Source of the DNA: Pyrocephalus nanus
Taxonomy: Eukaryota; Chordata; Aves; Passeriformes; Tyrannidae
Reading direction: 5' to 3'
Assembly: GCA_038380795.1 (NCBI GenBank)
Contig: CM076266.1
Coordinates: forward strand, 46,584,425-46,648,424
Length of the DNA stretch: 64,000 bases
How positions within the stretch are numbered: position 1 is the first letter of the stretch; every line of letters begins with the position of its first letter. The position numbers and the translations under genes are program-made. Shown piece by piece: positions 13,011 through 24,710 of the stretch. Below the pieces are notes generated by a model that saw nothing but the letters and a program-made list of their open reading frames with translations, did not search any database and was not told where the DNA came from.

Positions 13011-13480
13011 GGAAATCTTATAATTTGTAACTTTATGAAGTCCTTAATAAATGCCGTTCTAGCAGTTTTCTGTATTTTCACCACTGACAGGATCCAGGCA
13101 AACAAAGCTAAATGATTTCTATAATGCCGCCAGAAGCTGAACTGAAGAGAAAGGGATAGAAACTGTCCTGCTTTAAAAATTTGGAATATTTCTGTATATA
13201 AAAATATCTAAACCCACTCAAGTATTCTCTAACAGGGACAGAATGAATTTGCTCTACTATAACCCCATTCCTTTAATGAACATGCATCATTCTGTGCTGT
13301 GCCCGGCAGATGTAATAATAGCAATGTCTGGCGAGCTTCTGCAAGGAGCCCTGCAATGAAAGCATCTTCCCCTCCCGCCAAGTTAAAAGAGAACAGGCTG
13401 ACATGTATTGGAAATGCACGGGCAATATAATGATAGCAAATTGCTCTGAAAAGAAAAAGGTTCCATGGCGCATATGTCAT
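13011..13480. promoter_or_regulatory. candidate conserved non-coding element
   Basis: The block is free of simple repeats. It combines AT-rich homeodomain-like patches with isolated CpGs in otherwise CpG-poor DNA, for example ATAATGCCGCCAG near 13120, TGCCCGGCAGATG near 13300, TCTGGCGAGC near 13327 and GCACGGGCAATATAATG near 13416. Retained CpGs within unmethylated or constrained DNA are typical of developmental enhancers. There is no alignment evidence, so this remains an inference. Confidence 0.25.
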
Positions 13481-14880
13481 TTCAATCCCCCGCTCTGAGG
13501 CAGTGCTTCAGCTCCAGCCTCTGTGCCTCTCTCCAGATCTACCCTCTCCCTCACCCCTGCCTTTGGGGAGAGCACTCCCTGCACTGTAGATCAAAAGCAG
13601 CATCTGCACTGCAAAGGAGAAGAGAGTTCACGTGTCTGTACTGCTCCCCCAACTCAGAAAGGGGCAGCCTTGCTACCCCCTTCATCACTCTTCCGAGAGC
13701 ACATGGGAAAAATTCATTCCTTTTGGTCCCTCCTGATGAATTCCTCTGACTGGGACATTCCTGCTAGTGCCTGTTTCCCAGTTCAGCCCCGTCCTGGCTG
13801 TGCCATGAGGCTTTTGTCACAACAATGGTTCTTCTGAGATGATGACAGAACATCATCTAACACCCAGGAAAATGGGGCTTAGCCATTATTTCTAGAATAT
13901 ATTTAGGCCCTTTGGGAGGTTGCTATTGAAAAGGCCAGGGATGCTGATTATAATTTTTTATTCTGATGTCTAACAAATATAAAGATTGTCTGCTATGCTT
14001 AGGAGGAGCTTAGTTTTCAATACGCTGAAGGGGCTGCCACTGTGGGTCCAGAGCTGTCAGGCATGAAGGGAGATCATGTTATCTCCTCATTTATCCCTCT
14101 GGACACTTTACTCATCCACCCTCTACTTCCTTGACCCCTGGGTTGTGTTTGTGCAATTCCAAATGCATTTTACAAAGTGCTGTTTTCATTTCTGCTTGAA
14201 ACTTCTCGGCTTTTTCAGCTGTGTGAAAAAAATCCCAATTGCGAAATGGTGTAAATCACACTCATCCACCTTTCTGATGTGCAATGCGGTCAGAGTATCT
14301 GGACATTGTCAGGGCATTGTAGTGCATATCCCAGGGTGACTTTGTTATAAGAAAGGAGTTTAATTTTTTCCTCTTTTGTAACCTTGTGAAATTTCCACAT
14401 TAAAAAGCAATCACATCTTTCAAACCAGCAATGATTGTGTTTGGCATCATGGCTGCAAACCCCCAGTGTGCAGGGCTGAGCTTGTTTTCACTAAAATGAA
14501 ATCAGCTTTCAAAATAAATGATCTGCAACAACATTATATTCCCCAAATCTTATAATCCTATTAACAGAGTTGATTTCTTTTCCTTTTTTTTTCCTTCTTT
14601 TTTTTCCCCTCATTGCCACCAAACTGACAAGAATGGCTCTGTTTCAAGGGGTAGAAACAGAAAGTCAGTTGAGGATGTAGCCAAGACATGCAGTGCAAGC
14701 TGAGGACCAGCCCTGCCAGAGCCTGTGGTTAGAAGCTCTTAACAACTATTGTAAGCCCTTAAATACAATCATCTGTATTTCACCTCCACCTAATGTACTT
14801 CATGTGTAGCATGTTTATCTGTTCGCACAGTCTTTCAAGAGACTCAACAAACAGCCCTGTTTGCAGAAGTGAGAGGGGAA
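13481..14880. other. unique non-coding DNA
   Basis: No gene is supported. A pyrimidine-rich stretch lies around 14575-14610. Overlapping plus-strand frames of 94 and 104 codons at 13465-13837 are shadows of each other in a locally C-rich segment and show no domain. Confidence 0.6.
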
Positions 14881-15060
14881 TGGGTTGCCTTGACTCTCCC
14901 AATGAATGAGGCTTCTATCAAAAATGACACGGCGGTGCCAATGTGGTGAAGGGAAATGTCTCCAAATTAGCCTGGGCAAAAATCTCTTTGCCAGAAGTGG
15001 AAATTACGTGGTAATATCAAAAGGCAACTTTACTTAAATATAATTCCAGGTTTCTCTGCA
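14881..15060. promoter_or_regulatory. candidate conserved non-coding element
   Basis: This short complex block contains the CpG-bearing core GACACGGCGGTGCC near 14926, the paired motif CCTGGGCAAAAATC, and ATTACGTGGTAATATC near 15003, which is itself nearly self-complementary (ATTACGTGGTAAT). It is flanked by ordinary sequence. The texture resembles vertebrate conserved elements, but conservation could not be tested. Confidence 0.2.
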
Positions 15061-15228
15061 AGTATTTTTTTTGGAAGAAAGTCAAGGGGACTCAATCTTG
15101 TGCAGCTTTTGCTGGTCTTCCCCTCCATGCCCTTCCTATGGAGAGGTCCAGGGCCCCCACCTCTTGCAGGCACAGTGCACCTTGGAGTCACTTTACTTTC
15201 TTAAACCCTGACTGAAAAGGTGCAATAA

Positions 15229-15759
15229 TTAGCCCAGGAGGGAGAAATGCTCCTGATCATGGCAAAATTTTTTTTCTTTTCCTTTTGGAGGCAGGAGGAA
15301 ACACCCAGAAAGTGCTGAGACCATACAGAAGGAGCATGGGAGGCTCACTATCCCACTCCAATGCTTCTGTGATAATGTCTCCTGGGGGGTTGCACCTGCT
15401 GAAAAACCGAGTGTGCCCTGCAAACCCCACATTTCTGAGGGGTCACAGCTTCCAGGGGCATGGTGGGCCAGCAGCCTCTGTAGGCTGCCAAGTGTTGATG
15501 TGCAGCATTTGCAATGAAAATGTATCAGGCTCTTCCAGCTGTGCTTTGGGTGCCCAGCAAAGCCTGGAGAGCAACCTGGGGTGTGCATGCAAGCATGCAT
15601 GGGACCACCAAAGTTCAGACACCCCCAGACATCTTTTGCTGCAATAAAACACTGACTGGGGAATGTAAACACGGCCTTTGTTTTTTTACATTTTCCTTTT
15701 ATGAGTTCAGCAGGACAACAGTGGTCTCCTGACGCTGGCAGGGCCTTGCAGCTGCAGGA
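15229..15759. other. GC-richer stretch with overlapping long frames
   Basis: A 200-codon minus-strand frame (15229-15831) overlaps a 120-codon and a 72-codon plus-strand frame. None has a recognisable domain, signal peptide or motif, and the local lack of stop codons follows from the higher GC content. It also contains the near-palindrome TGCATGCAAGCATGCA at about 15586-15601. I treat the frames as chance; a non-coding RNA exon cannot be excluded. Confidence 0.5.
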
Positions 15760-16060
15760 GAGAGGGTCTCTGCACAGTAGCCTCCAGTCAGAAGCTGCGG
15801 TTGCGATTTCAGCTGCCGCCGGCCCGAGCACTGCTGCTCCCTCCCTTGTTTACTAAATGGCTTTGTGACAGCTTTATGTGAAATTTAAAACTGTAAAGTA
15901 AAAACATTAGATTATAAAGTCAGGAGGCACAGTCCTCTCTCTTAAAACGTTACACCTGCTTCTCATCTCCTTGCCTCTTGCTAATGCTGCCAGCTGAAAA
16001 GTATTTTGCCAAACTGTGATTAATAAATCACATCAGGTCAAATCTGCTGCCACTGAAAGC
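15760..16060. promoter_or_regulatory. candidate enhancer with CpG cluster and paired PBX-HOX-type sites
   Basis: A small CpG cluster at about 15797-15828 (GCTGCGGTTGCG, then GCCGCCGGCCCGAGC) is followed by AT-rich complex sequence. At 16015-16032 lies TGTGATTAATAAATCACA, an imperfect palindrome with 7-base arms. Its two halves, TGATTAAT on the plus strand and TGATTTAT on the minus strand, both fit the TGATNNAT form bound by PBX-HOX dimers. The motif identification is established knowledge; function as an enhancer is inference. Confidence 0.3.
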
Positions 16061-17635
16061 CAGGAGAGCTGTGCTGCTGATGATGTTGGGAGACCTTCAA
16101 TCAGGATTGCAGACCCAGTTTTTCAAAAACCAGTGCTGAAATCCCTGGAGTAATAAGCTTGGTTTAAAAAGCAGGAGATTTTTAGGTCTAGGAAACAGGG
16201 ACTTTATTTTATCTGACTTCTGATTTTTAAGCCTCTAGAAGATTATATGGGTGAACTTTGCTGTATAACCTAGAAGATTTGAGGCTTCAAAAAGTAAACA
16301 AAGGAAAGCTGATATTCTGCCAGATCACTTCTGCCAGGAGCTGGGATTTCTGTTGGGCAAAATATCTCAAGATTTGTGGCAAAATCTTCAGGGCCACAGA
16401 CCGGTCAAAACATTCACATGTAGCTGCAATTTGGAAAATGTATGCGCTCCTTAGGAACTGTGTGCAACTTCCCAGCCCCGCGGATGTAAATGGGATCTGG
16501 TATGTAAAATTGCTGTTTGGGCAAGTAATTGCGGGACCAGACTCAGAAAGTATTACAGTCTCTTCCACTATTATGGTTTTAATAACTGCATGTTCCATGT
16601 GAATGGTTGTTGGGATGTTGTTAGCCTTCCAGTAACAAATAAACATACATGTTGAAGACAGAGCCAAACTGCATCTGTTCACTGCATTCATTAAATGCTC
16701 CTCAGGTGTAAGACTAGATATTGAAATTAATTACATGAATTAGGTACAGGTTTGCCTACAGCTTCTCCAGTGCACTCTGCTTAGGCATGGGTTCTTCTCT
16801 AACTTATTAAAATATGAAGGTAGAATTGACAAGAATTCATAGTCATCTCCCCAGATCTGCTGTGGACTTGGCTGCATTCTGTGGACTTGTTTGTGTTCCA
16901 CTTACAGACCTCCTGGTGAAATCACAGAGCAGATTTGTTCGGAAATTACATCTAAATAGTGCCTGTTGCACAGTTTCTTTTGTTTTTACAAAGGAAATTA
17001 TTTAAAAGGCTGTCTAGTTTAAAGTACTGAAAGTGTTCTTAATTCCAGTAATATCATTGCAAACACCTAATGCTGTGTGAAAAATAGAGCAGATCCATCC
17101 TCTGGCTTTGCCCTCATTTTCAGGGGGTTCAGACCACTTGAAATCTGAATCTGCTAAACACTGCTTCACTTCCCCAAGCACTCTCCACATCTTAATGCTG
17201 GAAGGGGCAGAGTGAAAGCAGACTGCTACGTGCAGAATCAAGTATTTGGATAAATATCTTGCTGAACTGGAATCTTTCTGGGAAGGGCTGGATGTGAGCA
17301 CTGAAGTGTGATGCCGATGGAGGGGTTGTATAATCCTTTTCTTTTCAGAGCTCTTCACCATCCGAGACAAATGTTGTAATAACAAATCAGTATAGGCAGA
17401 CAATGATTTGGGAAGAAATCTAGGTGATATTTTCACAGGAGCAAGGGAGATTGGGGTATATGAGTCTCACTTTTTATTTGGGATTGGGTAAACTCAGATT
17501 CTTAAGCAGGTATGATAATGCCAGTGTATATGCTAATTCCCGCCTATCAAGATTTTACCATAAACAGTGGTAGAAAAAAAGTACTGGAATAATTATGAAA
17601 AATATACTGACATTTTCCTTTTGAGAAATTTCAGC
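16061..17635. other. unique non-coding DNA
   Basis: No gene, RNA or named repeat is visible. Opposing frames of 114 codons (16258-16602 plus) and 134 codons (16287-16691 minus) overlap almost completely, and neither has a recognisable domain. A 140-codon minus-strand frame at 17014-17436 is likewise unrecognised. Confidence 0.6.
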
Positions 17636-17652
17636 TTTTTTTTTTTTTTTTC
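17636..17652. repeat. poly-T tract
   Basis: Seventeen consecutive T residues precede CCTGAAG. There is no recognisable retroposon body on either side. Confidence 0.9.
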
Positions 17653-20319
17653 CTGAAGAAACAGTTTTCTAAGGCAATTTACTCATACAATAATACAAGT
17701 GTATTTGTGTAGCTGAAAAGATTAGTAACTCTCTTGAGAGAAAACAACAGATTCCATCTACCCATTAGGGAACTACCGCAACTCACAGCTGCAGAGCGAA
17801 AGAATAAGATCCACCAGAGCTTGTGCCAAGAGGAGCCGTCCTGTGCCCCACCTCACTGGACTGTCCTTTGCTGGCAGCCCCTCTGCAAACCTTGACTGCT
17901 GTGCATATGAGCCTAGAAGTCTAACTGCTGGTGTTTGCACTGCAGAAGTGTTCAGTCAGCACAGCATAAACTTATAAAGTGCTCTCCAAACAGGCAGAGG
18001 CCTCGATGAAGTTTCCTCTCCAGTTGTTCCAAAGCCCCAGCCAAAAATCTCAGTGGGATTTCCCGGAGGAATTGCAGATCAAGCACAGCAGAGCTGCAGC
18101 CAAACACCAAGGCTGGAGGTTTGTATATTTGCTGTTTTCTTCCCTGGACTCCTGTGGCAGACCCCACTTGCTGTGAATTAGCTGAGACTGTCACTAGCCC
18201 TGCTTGGCCACTCTCACCTTAGCCTTTGCAGTATCTCCTCACTCGACTTTCCTCTGTCAGCTCTCTCACTACAGCCTTACCATCTTTCATTGTTTGAAAG
18301 GGATTCGCTAAAGGGTATTTTTTTTTTATAAGGCTCAGCTCCTAGAGCCACTTAATTACATGATAATCTTAGCTTTTGTTTAAAAAGAAATGCATTAAGC
18401 TCTCATGATGGTGTGGAGAAGATGGTACATTTGAACCTTTGAGGTTTGCAGAAGGCATATAAAAATACCTAGTACGTACATATATATATATATATATTTA
18501 ATTTCATGGTTTGGAGGTGGAAGACTAGTGTTTTACAGTATTGCAAGATTGGCAATAGCGTACTTGGCTTCCAACAGGATTGACTTTTCTTCTCTTGGCC
18601 TTTGTTTATTTCTGCAGACTGATGTGCTTGTGGCTTGGCAAATAAGTCTTTCTGGACCATTGTAATACTTTACTGGTGCATATACAACTATTGGGACAAC
18701 AGCTGTAAACCAGAAGTGAATTCTTATTTTCTTTTTGTTTCATACTTTGGCATAGTAGATATTGGTATTTTCTGAAAAGGCCACAAAAAGTCTTACATTT
18801 CCTGGTATGAAAAATATGGGTAGAGAAAACAAATACCTTTAATCAGTGGCCTTTTAACCTAATGGCCGTTTCTACGATGGATGACTTTAATACCTTTTTG
18901 TGCTTGCCAGGCCACATGTTTCTTTCTGAATCTTACTCTAAATGCAGGGGTCATATTAGGCCAAATATGATTGTCCTCGTCTAGATTTTATCTGCTTTCT
19001 GTGGTAGGAGAACCGGCTTCCAAGAGCTCTGTCTGGAGGGCTCACTACCTTTCTGCAGCTTTCTCAGCTTACCCGGCTGTGGTTTTCTTTTCTCCTTCTG
19101 TTTACAACACATGATATGCTTTTAGATGATGACAAAACTCAGTTTTTCATTACCAGCACATGCAAAATATCAAAGAGCATGCAAAGGTGCCAAGGAAGGA
19201 GAAAGAGAGAGACTAGCACTGTGTGCCTCATATGGGCTTCATGCTCAAGAATGACACTGGGACTCCTTCAAAGGGTTTTACATGTCATATTTCCACCCTA
19301 CATCTTTAATGAGAGGGTTACCCATGACTCTTTCCCTGTTTGGTGTTGTTTCTGGTTTTGTAGATGTCAAGGTATCAGTGCAGAACAGTTTGCTGGAATA
19401 CAAGATCTTTCTTACACTTTTGTCCCATCGCATAAATCATTGCACTTCAAAGAAACCCTTTGGTATCCAGGCACGCTACAATAGGATTATGAAGTGTTTA
19501 AATCATCCAAAGGCCCTTACCTTGCAGTAGCCAAGACAGATGCCTGTTGTAATTTGTCATAAATATTTAAGATGAAGTCAGCAGTGGCCAAACTTCATCA
19601 GCTACGGGCACATAAACATGAAAAAAACCCAAAACAACCAAAAGTAACACTGCATAAAATATTTGGTATCTTCTGATGAAAACATGACAGACCCAGCTGG
19701 AGAGAGGACAGCTTAGCTAGAGATTTAGATTAGAATTTCTTGCTTTGCTTTGCATGCAAGTGCAGCTTTTGCTTTACCTGTTAAACTGTCTTTATCTCAG
19801 ACCATGAGTTTCCTCACTTCTACCCTTCTGATGCTGTTCCCCATCCCACTTTGAGGGGGAGAGAGTGAGCAGCTCTGTGGGGCTTAATTGCTGTTAAACC
19901 ACATCACATTCCTCTACTTGATTGGCAGTCCTATTCTCTACATTTCTCTTGCTGTTGATTCTTTCCTGAGCATGGAGTGCTTCAGAGACACAGGTGGTGA
20001 GGCAGCAGTCCTGGAGGGAATGGAGGATATCCGTGAGGGTGACACTGGCCTCTAAGGGAGTTGTGATTTATGGAGACACACTCCTTTTCTGCCAGAGTGG
20101 TGGGAGGAAAGCAGACCCCAGAGCTGCTGGAAGACATTCTGAGAAATCTCAGTAAGTGGTTTCTTGGCCTCAGTGTGGGCGGGCTTTTTTTTCCTCTTTA
20201 AAGGTACAATTTAACACTTTAACTATGAATTGCTTCATTCAGGAATTTCTGCCTTATGCCTTAAACATTGATGGTACTTAATAAATAAAGTGCTGCCTCT
20301 CTTCTTCTCTGCTCCCCAC
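17653..20319. other. unique non-coding DNA with a TA microsatellite
   Basis: No gene is supported. A TA dinucleotide run of about nine units lies at 18480-18497. AT-rich sequence alternates with short pyrimidine-rich stretches. The longest frame, 122 codons at 19116-19484 plus, matches nothing I recognise. Confidence 0.65.
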
Positions 20320-20342
20320 TTTTTTTTTTTTTTTTTTTTTTT
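20320..20342. repeat. poly-T tract, about 23 T
   Basis: An uninterrupted T run lies between CCCCAC and CCTCTGC, one of the longest homopolymers in the window. It may be the tail of a minus-strand retroposon or a slippage product; no body or target-site duplication was recognised. Confidence 0.92.
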
Positions 20343-23300
20343 CCTCTGCTTGTTGACTGTTTGTTCTCAGTTCAGCTGCAGAACTCATACTCATATACCT
20401 TTACTCCAGGTAACCTCTGATCACCTCTCAGTCTTCCTCTGTAATAATTCTCCCTTTGAGTTCTTCATTTTCAGTGCAAAAATCTGTTTTATGTGGAAAG
20501 CAACAGGACAAAAGCAGGATGACTGGAAGGAAGGTAAAACTGAAAAGGCATGGGATCAGCTGTCTTGGCTTTTGTTCAGTGCTTATTTATTAAAAGCCCT
20601 CGTATTTAAAATGTAGAAGAAGCTTCTGCAGAACACACCATCTCCTGCACCAGATAACCTAAGACTGCTGAAACTGTAGTTGATAAAGCTGGTTTAAATT
20701 TTGTACGAAGTATGCTTAATTTTGAATATGTTCATTAATTTTAGATGGAACTTCTTTTCATTTAACATTTAAATGCTTGTCATTTGTTACTACTTCATTA
20801 AGAAATTAACTGAGATCTGACACTGAGTACTTAAGGTCTCTGTCCCAAAGAGCTTCTCCTCTAGATACACGAGACAGCACCAGACAGGAAAGGAAACAGA
20901 GAAATAAATAGATGCAGGAATTTATCCTAGGACAAATGGAAGGACAGTAGCAGTGATGTGATGAGAAACTGAGTCTCTTCGCACCTAAGTCAACACCCTT
21001 TTCACTGGGCTACAGTAATAACAGCAGTGAGTCTAACAAGGAGGTAATCTTGGTATTCATAGCAAGATTAACCAACACGCCATGTCCAGTAGAGACAACT
21101 CAGAATTCATATACCCAAAGGGCACATTTGTAACAAATTCACTGAATCCTTTTAACCTTTTTCCATTTATGTCTGAATAATAACACTTGGAAATATGCAA
21201 AACTAGGGTTTAACAAGCTAGAAGATTCAGATTATGGATGTTACTGTGCTCCTTCAAGTTCATTAAATAGCATGAAAGGTAATTATCAGTCATTGAGTTT
21301 CCCCTGCTCAGAGATAAACCAAAGGGGCACAATTACGGGTGCAAAATCCAAGAGGAAAAAAGAAACAGCTTTTAAAAAATGTAGCAAAAGCACAGCACAG
21401 GTGGACTGTTCCAAAAGGATTACCAGGCCATGCAGCTCTGCAGAAGATAAGCAGCGACTCCACCGGGACATGAGTGAGTCTTAACGTCCAGAGATAAGAG
21501 AAAACAGAATTTACCTCTTAAATGTCACAGAGGTGAAAATGACTACTTCCACACCACCCTTTTACAGGTGAGGTAGAGAAGGACAGCAGGTTACTCACTG
21601 GCCTGGATTACAGAAGAGCTGGGGTTCTTTTTCAGCTTGGACAAGTCTAGTAGCTGTATCCTCTGTCAAGACTTTGTACACTTGGTACAGCTTTTCCGCA
21701 TAGAGCGTTCAGACTCCTGTTGGTAAGATCTGGTTTTGTTAAGGAAAACCTTGGAGCAAACCTTTGTTTTCAAGCAGCTGCCATCTAACTGAATTGATTC
21801 TCTGCTAGTGGTAAGGGTTGCCTTCTGGATTAAAAGATGCACTTTAAAATAATGCTTGGCTTATATGTTTTTTTCTTATTGGGGAGAGGTGGGAGGGGCA
21901 CAACTAAAACTTCAGAACATTTTCAGATGACCACTGTATGAACAGTACTGTAAGGAAACCAGCAGATTTTGGATGTGAAGTTTCAAAGAGCCTCCTCACA
22001 AAGGCGAACCATCACAGTTTGCCTGCAAGGAAATTGGAGGGGCAGGGCTGCCCTTGAATGTGGCTCCATTTTGTATGTCTTCTTCCTTTTCTTCTGGCAG
22101 GTCTCTACAGGAACAATGGTAGGGGAAAAACTCCTGCGTTGGCAGAGGGTGCCCTAGATGACCCTCCAGGTCGTCTTCCCTGATGTGTTTGTTCATTTTG
22201 AAGCACACACCGTGAGCATGCTGTAGCACTGCTAAAAGCTCAAGCACAGACAGAGCAATGTGGGATCCACATTAGGATGGAGCAGAGATGTGGGACAAAA
22301 ATGCATCCAAAATATGGCTTTTTCTCCAGAAGGAGCTGACTCTTTTGCAAGACCCCCATGGCAGACCAAAGCATAAACTTATCTCCTGAGAAAATAGATG
22401 GACAGAAGGTTGCTATGGCTGAGTAGTGAAAACAAACACAAGTAGGAGTAAACCAAAGAAAATTTTTCTTCTTTCATGTCTTCTGTGTGCATGTTTGCTC
22501 TGAAACTACTTGTTCAACTGCCTATATGAATTAGAAGGTAGATATCTGACCCTGAAACTCTGGCTTGAGGGTATGAAACCACTATTTGTGCCACTTGAGA
22601 CACAGGTTCCTGATGTCCTTGTAGGTAGAATTAAAGACCATTTCCAAAGATGTGTCCTGCTGAAATTAGCCACTGCACATTTTCCATGTGGAATTAGCTG
22701 AACTTTCTAGCATTTTTCACATTCTAACAGTGATCACTGTATGTAACATATTTAGTGTGGAAAAATTACTAGAATACTAAGGAGAAGGGATACAGTTCAA
22801 AGGCTCAGCTGGTACATACTCAGATTTCAGTGTCTAAGTAAAAATAGCCCTGAAATAAATGCTTAAATCAAAATTGTAAAGCTTAGTTGAGGGCAACTTC
22901 AAGATCCAAACCTAGAACTGCCTAGCAATTTCATGGCTGGTCAGTGTTGTGGATTGCCCTGCCCACAGGCAAAAATCAAGAGAGAAAAAAGCAGATTTCC
23001 AGCTTTGATGCCTGTGTCAGCCCTTACCAGGAAGAGCAGGCTTGTGGCTGTCACAACACACTGGAGGTCCAAAGACCTTGGTTACCATCCTAACATTTGG
23101 ACCTTGGAAACTAGCTCTTTCCTGGAAACAAACTCATTTTTCTCTTTGCAAATGGGAGACAATACTTCCCTAAACAATAAGAATAAAATCTGTATGATAC
23201 TTAGTCACTTTATTGATGACTCTATATTAAAGCCATTTAGTGAAACAAAATCTCCAGTACAAACCTATATAGCCTTCTCAGTTTAAGCGTAACTTTCCAT

Positions 23301-24360
23301 ATTCATACTACTTCCCTGAAGTTCAAACTCCACAGAAAAGCCAGCCAGGATGCTTCTAATGTGATAATTTTGGGTTTCTGGTGGCAAAAGGTTCCTTTTC
23401 CTTAAAGAGAAAAAATATATATATTTCTTAGTGTGTTGAAAACCAGCCACACAAAGACCAACATTCCCTGGTGTTTGCCTTAGAAAAGAGATGTACTCAT
23501 AAAATGCAGATGATGAGTAGCTTTCTTGTAGTCACAAGTCAGTGTACACAAGGCACTAACATATGTTATTTGCTAAAAACAAATACCTAAATTTAAATTA
23601 GTTCTGGCTCAAGACTACTTTTATTAGTGATTAAAACATTGCAGCTTCTTCATCAGCTCTCAGATATAATTTTAAATAAGTACAAATTTAATCTGAATGC
23701 CATAAGAGCTCACTTTTTTTTAAGTTGATTTTTTTTCCTACATTCAAATTCTTCTATAATTAAGATTCACTGTTATTATATCCTTTTTTAATGTCTATAT
23801 TTTGTGACTGTTGGTGATTAAGAGGATCTACCAGCTCAGCAGTCCCATCATAATTGTTTCGTTTATGTCAAAAGTATTCGTGATCCCTAAGTGCCTTCCA
23901 TTCTAGCACTGTTCAGGCCCACAGCATTTAAACTTCTAACATCAGGCAAGGATGGAGCCATTATAGCCAGTAATGCTAAGGCACAAACAAGATTAAGGTA
24001 ATAAATATCAAATATCAAAGCAGCTTCAACACAGCATATATCAGTCATGGAAAGAAAGATTTTTTTTCTGATTCATCATCAACTCCAAAGAATAAAAAGC
24101 CTTTCTGACCACTTAAATGAAATATTCTGTTTGATCCCCAAATGAACTGTTTTATTTTGAAATTGAGATTTTAAAAAATGTTTTCAATTTTATCTCAAAG
24201 TAAGTGGAAAGGCATCTAAAACCAAAAAGAAACACCAAATCTTTATTTTTGAAAATGCTACAAGATAGGAGTTCAATTTTCAGGGAATTTCTCCTTAGTT
24301 TTTTGTGTGAAAATAATTTGGTGAAGAGGGACATCATTCCTGTAAAACTTCAGGATTTCC
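20343..24360. other. unique non-coding DNA
   Basis: No gene is supported over about 4 kb. A pyrimidine tract ending in CAG at about 22080-22100 would make a fair splice acceptor, but nothing exon-like follows. The sequence otherwise lacks named repeats. Open frames are below 120 codons and overlap on both strands. Confidence 0.65.
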
Positions 24361-24382
24361 TTTTCTTTTTTTTTTTTTTTTT
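24361..24382. repeat. T-rich homopolymer tract
   Basis: TTTTC is followed by about 17 T residues. It is a simple low-complexity tract with no element attached. Confidence 0.88.
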
Positions 24383-24591
24383 ATTTTGGCATTACACTAA
24401 TTACCTTCTTTGAAATAAAACTCATTTTGAGATAGAATCAGTTCTGTATTTTCTGCAGATTTGGCAGCTGGTGGAAAATTATTTTCTCCATTGTCTTGAA
24501 GAACAGAAAGATGCTTCCTAAGGATAGAGTATTAGATGGAGTGTTGGCCAAGCTGAGGGAATTATTAAAAAAAAAAAGGTAATTACATAGT

Positions 24592-24710
24592 AAAATCACA
24601 GAATCACAATTCTATGGTTGGTTTACAGTGCTTTTCTTTTGAGGCTTTGAAAGAGAAAATCATATCTACCCCTGTTCCTCTACAGAGGCAATCCTTTCAA
24701 CAGCAGTGTT
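24592..24710 (-). mobile_element. possible decayed CR1 LINE 3' end
   Basis: The opening AATCACAGAATCACA, then ATTCTATGGTTGG, resembles the reverse complement of a CR1 3' terminus, where repeated ATTCTATG-type octamers end the element. Downstream, AAAATCATATCTACCCC and CTCTACAGAGGCAATCC resemble, at low identity, the CR1 segment that reads ATCATCTAGTCCAACCCC and then a run of AGGCAGG type. The match is weak and was judged by memory of the family's general form, so chance resemblance is possible. The element would lie on the minus strand. Confidence 0.35.

Noticed and set aside
15229..15831. 200-codon minus-strand frame
   Set aside because: It lies in GC-richer sequence with opposing frames and shows no domain or motif; stop scarcity explains it.
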